NCBI GenBank assembly: GCA_002869885.2
Contig: NEWR02000001.1
Coordinates: 39,118-91,521, forward strand
Direction of reading: 5' to 3'
DNA: 52,404 nt
Origin: Nitrospira sp. CG24C
Lineage (GTDB): Bacteria > Nitrospirota > Nitrospiria > Nitrospirales > Nitrospiraceae
Shown: positions 49,351 through 52,404 of the stretch, in pieces
Position numbering within the stretch: position 1 is the first letter of the stretch
How the letters are laid out: every line of letters begins with the position of its first letter
Position numbers and translations under genes: made by a program
The notes under the pieces: generated by a model
Seen by the model: the letters and a program-made list of their open reading frames with translations, nothing else
Database searches by the model: none
Told to the model about the DNA's origin: nothing

Positions 49351-51735
49351 CTAGAATTCCTCGAACTCGCTGTCCTTCTGCCGACGGTCCTTGCCGTTGG
49401 AGGCGCCGACCGGTTCTTTCATCTCTGCTGATTTCGCCGCAGCCAGCGGTTTCTTCACCGACCCCACCGAGGTGAGACTGGGCCGGTGGGCTGTCAAGGC
49501 CGCGCTGGACCGCGCAAGGCTCTCCCGCCCGCTCCCCGTCATCTTGAAAGATACGACCTGGCGCATCAGCGCCTGGGCCTGTTCCTTCATGGACTGGCTG
49601 GCGCTGGTCGCCTCTTCGACGAGCGCCGCGTTCTGCTGTGTCGCCTCGTCCATTTGCATGATCGCCTTGTTCACCTGGTCAATCCCGCTGGCCTGCTCCT
49701 GCGAGGCTGCGGTGATCTCGGCAATAATATCTGTGACCCGCTTCACCGAACCCACAATCTCCGCGAGCGTTTTGCCAGACTGATCCACCAGCTCGCTCCC
49801 GTCGGTCACCCGCTGAATGGACTCGTTGATCAACCCCTTGATCTCCTTGGCCGCCGTCGCCGACCGTTGCGCCAGGTTCCGCACTTCGGCGGCCACCACG
49901 GCAAACCCACGTCCATGTTCCCCGGCTCGCGCCGCTTCCACCGCCGCATTCAAGGCCAAAAGATTCGTCTGGAAAGCGATCTCGTCGATCACCGTGATAA
50001 TGTCGGCGATCTTCTTGCTGCTCTTGTTGATCTCACCCATCGCCTCGACGGCTTTGGTGGTGACTGCGCCGCCCTTGTTCGCCACGTCGCGGGCCGCAAT
50101 CGCCAGCTGGTTCGCCTGCTTGGCGTTGTCGGCGTTCTGCTTCACCGTGGAGGTCATCTCCTCCATCGCGCTGGAAGTCTCCTCCAGCGAGGATGCCTGT
50201 TCACTCGTCCGTTGCGAGAGGTCCTCGTTGCCCTTGGTGATTTCTTCCGCCCCCGTCGTCACGCTCTCCGCGGCCTCGCGCACGATCGTGAGGGTGGTCG
50301 TCAGATTGGTGATCGCGCTATTGAGGCTGACCTTGATTTGCTCAAGATCGCCGTCACAGAAGCTGGTCATCTTGTCCGTCAAATCTCCTTGCGCCAGGTT
50401 GCCTAGCACCCGCTTCGCTTCCACCATAAACTGCTCCGCCTTCGCGGCCTGCTCATGCTCCTTGATCACATTCGCCTGCAGCTTATCTCCCATCTCGTTG
50501 AACGATTGAGCCAAGACACCAATCTCGTCCTTAGTCGTGACCGAGATACGAGTGTCGAGAGCGCCGCCCGCCAGCTTGGCCGCAGCTTCGTTGACCCTCC
50601 CGATTCCTCGGACTCCGATTCGCCCGATGATAATGCCGAGCAGCAAGATAATCACCAAACACACGATGACCGCGATCAGCACGTTCCGGTTGATCGACTG
50701 TGCATCAGCGGTCGCGCCGGCATGATTGACCGACACAAGCACGGACCAATTCATGCCGGGATACCCTAACGCGCCTTTCAGATGGGTGTAGCCGGTCATC
50801 CGAAGAATGCCGTTGCGATAATGGGGACCGGTCGCGAAGCCGGTCTTTCCCTCCACCGCGCCTTTCGCCGCCGGCAGTCCGTGGTCGACCAGATTGGTGG
50901 CCATCAGAGTCGTAAAGTCGTGACGAATCTGCTCTGTACCGGCTTCGGCGGGGTCATAGTCGGCAAAAATCTTTCCGTCCTTATTAAGCAGCACGACGGA
51001 TGCCCTGGGAAATCCGGCAGCCTTCAATTCCTGTTGAGTCGTTCGCAGGATATCTTCCACGAGAGAGAATTTTGCGCGATTCGTCCAATAGGCCACAACT
51101 TTCCCCTCCCGATAGACAGGTGCGGAAAAGCCCAGCGTGAGACCATCGTCGCCAGGATACGCAACCTTCACGTCCGGATCGGTATGGAGGTCTTCGATAT
51201 AGGTGCCGGTCATGGTTTGGTTGCCAGAAGCGGCGAACGGCATCGTGGTTGTGAACTCTTGGGATTGTAATGCGCGGAACCAGGACGTCTCGCGGTAGTT
51301 GTTCCGGTAGAGGGCTTGGGACTGGATCGGTTTGCCATCGGCATCCTTGGAGTTTACGGCGATGACCCGCCCCTCCAGGTCTACAAGGATGGTGAGATAA
51401 TAGAGGTCATAGGTGTCCACATATTGATTCATGACCTCGATCAAGGGGTTGCGCTGCTCTTCCGTATGATACCAGGAGGATTTCAGGTCGATCACTCGGT
51501 TGATACCGAAGGCCTGCACATCGCCATACCGTTCGAAAAGGTTCCGGTCGATCTTGTCGGCAATCCCCTCCGCCACATTTTGAAAGCGAGTTCCGATTGA
51601 TCCCTCGATCGTACGGCTTGCGTTGTACGCGATGAACCCGACGACCGCCATCGGGACGAAGCCGAAGAGGACAAAGAGCGCGGTCAGTTTAGCGGCGATC
51701 CCCCATTGAGCAGACAAGGCCTTGAAGAAAGACAT
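49351..51735 (-). CDS. Methyl-accepting chemotaxis protein with Cache sensor, 794 aa
   Basis: TM1 (about 15-35), double-Cache periplasmic domain (about 36-345; IDRNLFERYGDVQAFGIN, YYLTILVDLEGRVIAVNSKDADGK), TM2 (about 352-376), HAMP (about 378-430). The signalling domain (about 480-735) has the tip EIAFQTNLLALNAAVEAARAGEHGRGFAVVAAEVRNLAQRSATAAKEIK and methylation-type helices. A flexible Ala/Pro/Lys linker of about 45 residues ends in the C-terminal pentapeptide EFEEF. It has Phe at positions 2 and 5, resembling CheR/CheB-tethering motifs such as NWETF. Confidence 0.95.
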   Translation of the reverse strand: MSFFKALSAQWGIAAKLTALFVLFGFVPMAVVGFIAYNASRTIEGSIGTRFQNVAEGIADKIDRNLFERYGDVQAFGINRVIDLKSSWYHTEEQRNPLIEVMNQYVDTYDLYYLTILVDLEGRVIAVNSKDADGKPIQSQALYRNNYRETSWFRALQSQEFTTTMPFAASGNQTMTGTYIEDLHTDPDVKVAYPGDDGLTLGFSAPVYREGKVVAYWTNRAKFSLVEDILRTTQQELKAAGFPRASVVLLNKDGKIFADYDPAEAGTEQIRHDFTTLMATNLVDHGLPAAKGAVEGKTGFATGPHYRNGILRMTGYTHLKGALGYPGMNWSVLVSVNHAGATADAQSINRNVLIAVIVCLVIILLLGIIIGRIGVRGIGRVNEAAAKLAGGALDTRISVTTKDEIGVLAQSFNEMGDKLQANVIKEHEQAAKAEQFMVEAKRVLGNLAQGDLTDKMTSFCDGDLEQIKVSLNSAITNLTTTLTIVREAAESVTTGAEEITKGNEDLSQRTSEQASSLEETSSAMEEMTSTVKQNADNAKQANQLAIAARDVANKGGAVTTKAVEAMGEINKSSKKIADIITVIDEIAFQTNLLALNAAVEAARAGEHGRGFAVVAAEVRNLAQRSATAAKEIKGLINESIQRVTDGSELVDQSGKTLAEIVGSVKRVTDIIAEITAASQEQASGIDQVNKAIMQMDEATQQNAALVEEATSASQSMKEQAQALMRQVVSFKMTGSGRESLARSSAALTAHRPSLTSVGSVKKPLAAAKSAEMKEPVGASNGKDRRQKDSEFEEF

Positions 51736-51833
51736 CGCGATCGCCCTTCAGTTATAAAGTGATGGTCGGTATGCCGAGCCAAGACTAGGCCAGTCAGTGA
51801 AATCCGTTTTGCACTTCTTTCTTTCTGTAGGTA

Positions 51834-51863
51834 CGAGGCGAATGTTTTCCCTCCCTCGCCTCG
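51834..51863 (-). terminator. Hairpin after the downstream MCP gene
   Basis: CGAGGCGA at 51834-51841 and TCGCCTCG at 51856-51863 form an 8-bp stem with a 14-base loop. It lies between the two MCP genes; only short T/A runs flank it. Confidence 0.4.
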
Positions 51864-51903
51864 CACATGCCTCGCTTTTTTCGGGCGCCGCGCTCCCCAT
51901 TCC

Positions 51904-52404
51904 CTAGAACTCCTCGAACTCGTTATCAGTCTGCCTGCGGTCCTTGCCATTGCCGGTGGCGACACCGACCGGTTCCGGCGCAGTCACGTAGGGCGCTGCC
52001 GGTTTCTTGAACAGCGGTTTCTTCACCGGCCCCGCGGAGGCGAGACTAGGCCGGTGGGCCGTCAGGGCCGCACTGGATCGCGCATGGCTCTCTTGCCCGC
52101 TCCCCGTTACCTTGAAGGACCCGACCTGTCGCATCAGTTCCATAGCCTGTTCCTTCATGGATTGGCTGGCACTGGTCGCCTCTTCGACAAGCGCGGCGTT
52201 CTGCTGCGTCGTCTCATCCATCTGCATGATCGCCTTGTTCACCTGGTCGATCCCGCTGGCCTGCTCCTGTGAGGCTGCTGTGATCTCGGCAATGATGTCC
52301 GTGACCCGCTTGACCGAGCTCACGATCTCCTCCAGTGTTTTTCCGCATTGATCGACCAGTTCACTCCCGTCCGTCACCCGCTGAATGGACTCGTTGATCA
52401 AGCC
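51904..52404 (-). CDS. Methyl-accepting chemotaxis protein, C-terminal part (cut by window end)
   Basis: Only the last 166 or so residues are in the window; the gene continues beyond 52404. The visible part is the C-terminal half of the MCP signalling domain (INESIQRVTDGSELVDQCGK, QASGIDQVNKAIMQMDETT, VEEATSASQSMKEQA). A Ser/Pro/Lys-rich linker and the same C-terminal EFEEF follow. It is nearly identical to the neighbouring receptor (49351-51735) across this region, so the two are recent duplicates. Sensor type cannot be judged. Confidence 0.9.
   Translation of the reverse strand, partial: GLINESIQRVTDGSELVDQCGKTLEEIVSSVKRVTDIIAEITAASQEQASGIDQVNKAIMQMDETTQQNAALVEEATSASQSMKEQAMELMRQVGSFKVTGSGQESHARSSAALTAHRPSLASAGPVKKPLFKKPAAPYVTAPEPVGVATGNGKDRRQTDNEFEEF

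Overview
The window looks like a chromosomal segment of a free-living, GC-rich (roughly 55-60% by eye), flagellated or at least chemotactic Gram-negative bacterium. The best fit is the Nitrospira/Nitrospirota group. This is an inference from gene content: a Ppx plus two thymidylate-kinase-like genes, a two-partner secretion/CHAT/DUF928 cluster, very large PAS-rich kinases and repeat-rich intergenic regions. No rRNA, tRNA, CRISPR array or transposase was seen.

Layout. 1-3400: small hypothetical genes, an exported OB-fold-like protein and a short-chain dehydrogenase. 3642-6620: an overlapping operon of Ppx/GppA phosphatase and two P-loop nucleotide kinases; the second has Arg in place of the Walker A Lys. 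6695-7426: a toxin-antitoxin pair with its own promoter and dyad operator. 7430-11320: a regulatory region with two sigma-54 promoter modules, a TPR/FGE-like exported protein, a PII protein lacking Tyr51, a DUF2442 gene beside a DUF2283 remnant, and a MITE. 11321-22484: a secretion cluster on the + strand (45-aa peptide, subtilisin-like protease, exported protein, TpsA exoprotein, TpsB transporter, TPR-CHAT protein, DUF928 protein). 22635-23604: two more sigma-54 modules driving three tiny membrane peptides. 23781-33693: a TonB-dependent receptor, a four-helix-bundle protein, a receiver/multi-PAS protein, and an ABC-type binding protein, sensor kinase and NtrC-type regulator set. 33850-38000 (- strand): SixA, a pentapeptide-repeat protein and a STAS / receiver-PP2C / HPt / receiver-ATPase partner-switching operon. 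38066-52404 (- strand): cheB, cheD, cheR, a receiver protein, a 1856-aa hybrid kinase, an MCP-tip/Cache protein and two MCPs.

The most unusual signal is between and sometimes inside the genes: several families of degenerate short tandem repeats (7- and 9-bp units) arranged as T-rich arm, conserved asymmetric core, complementary arm. The commonest has about 14 copies in 52 kb. Some of these elements are translated as N-terminal, C-terminal or internal segments of real proteins, including a loop of a receiver domain. The second signal is a set of four sigma-54 promoters. Each has a paired 16-bp dyad (G/T)AATC-N6-GATTC about 100 bp upstream; in one case a MITE has been inserted between dyads and promoter.
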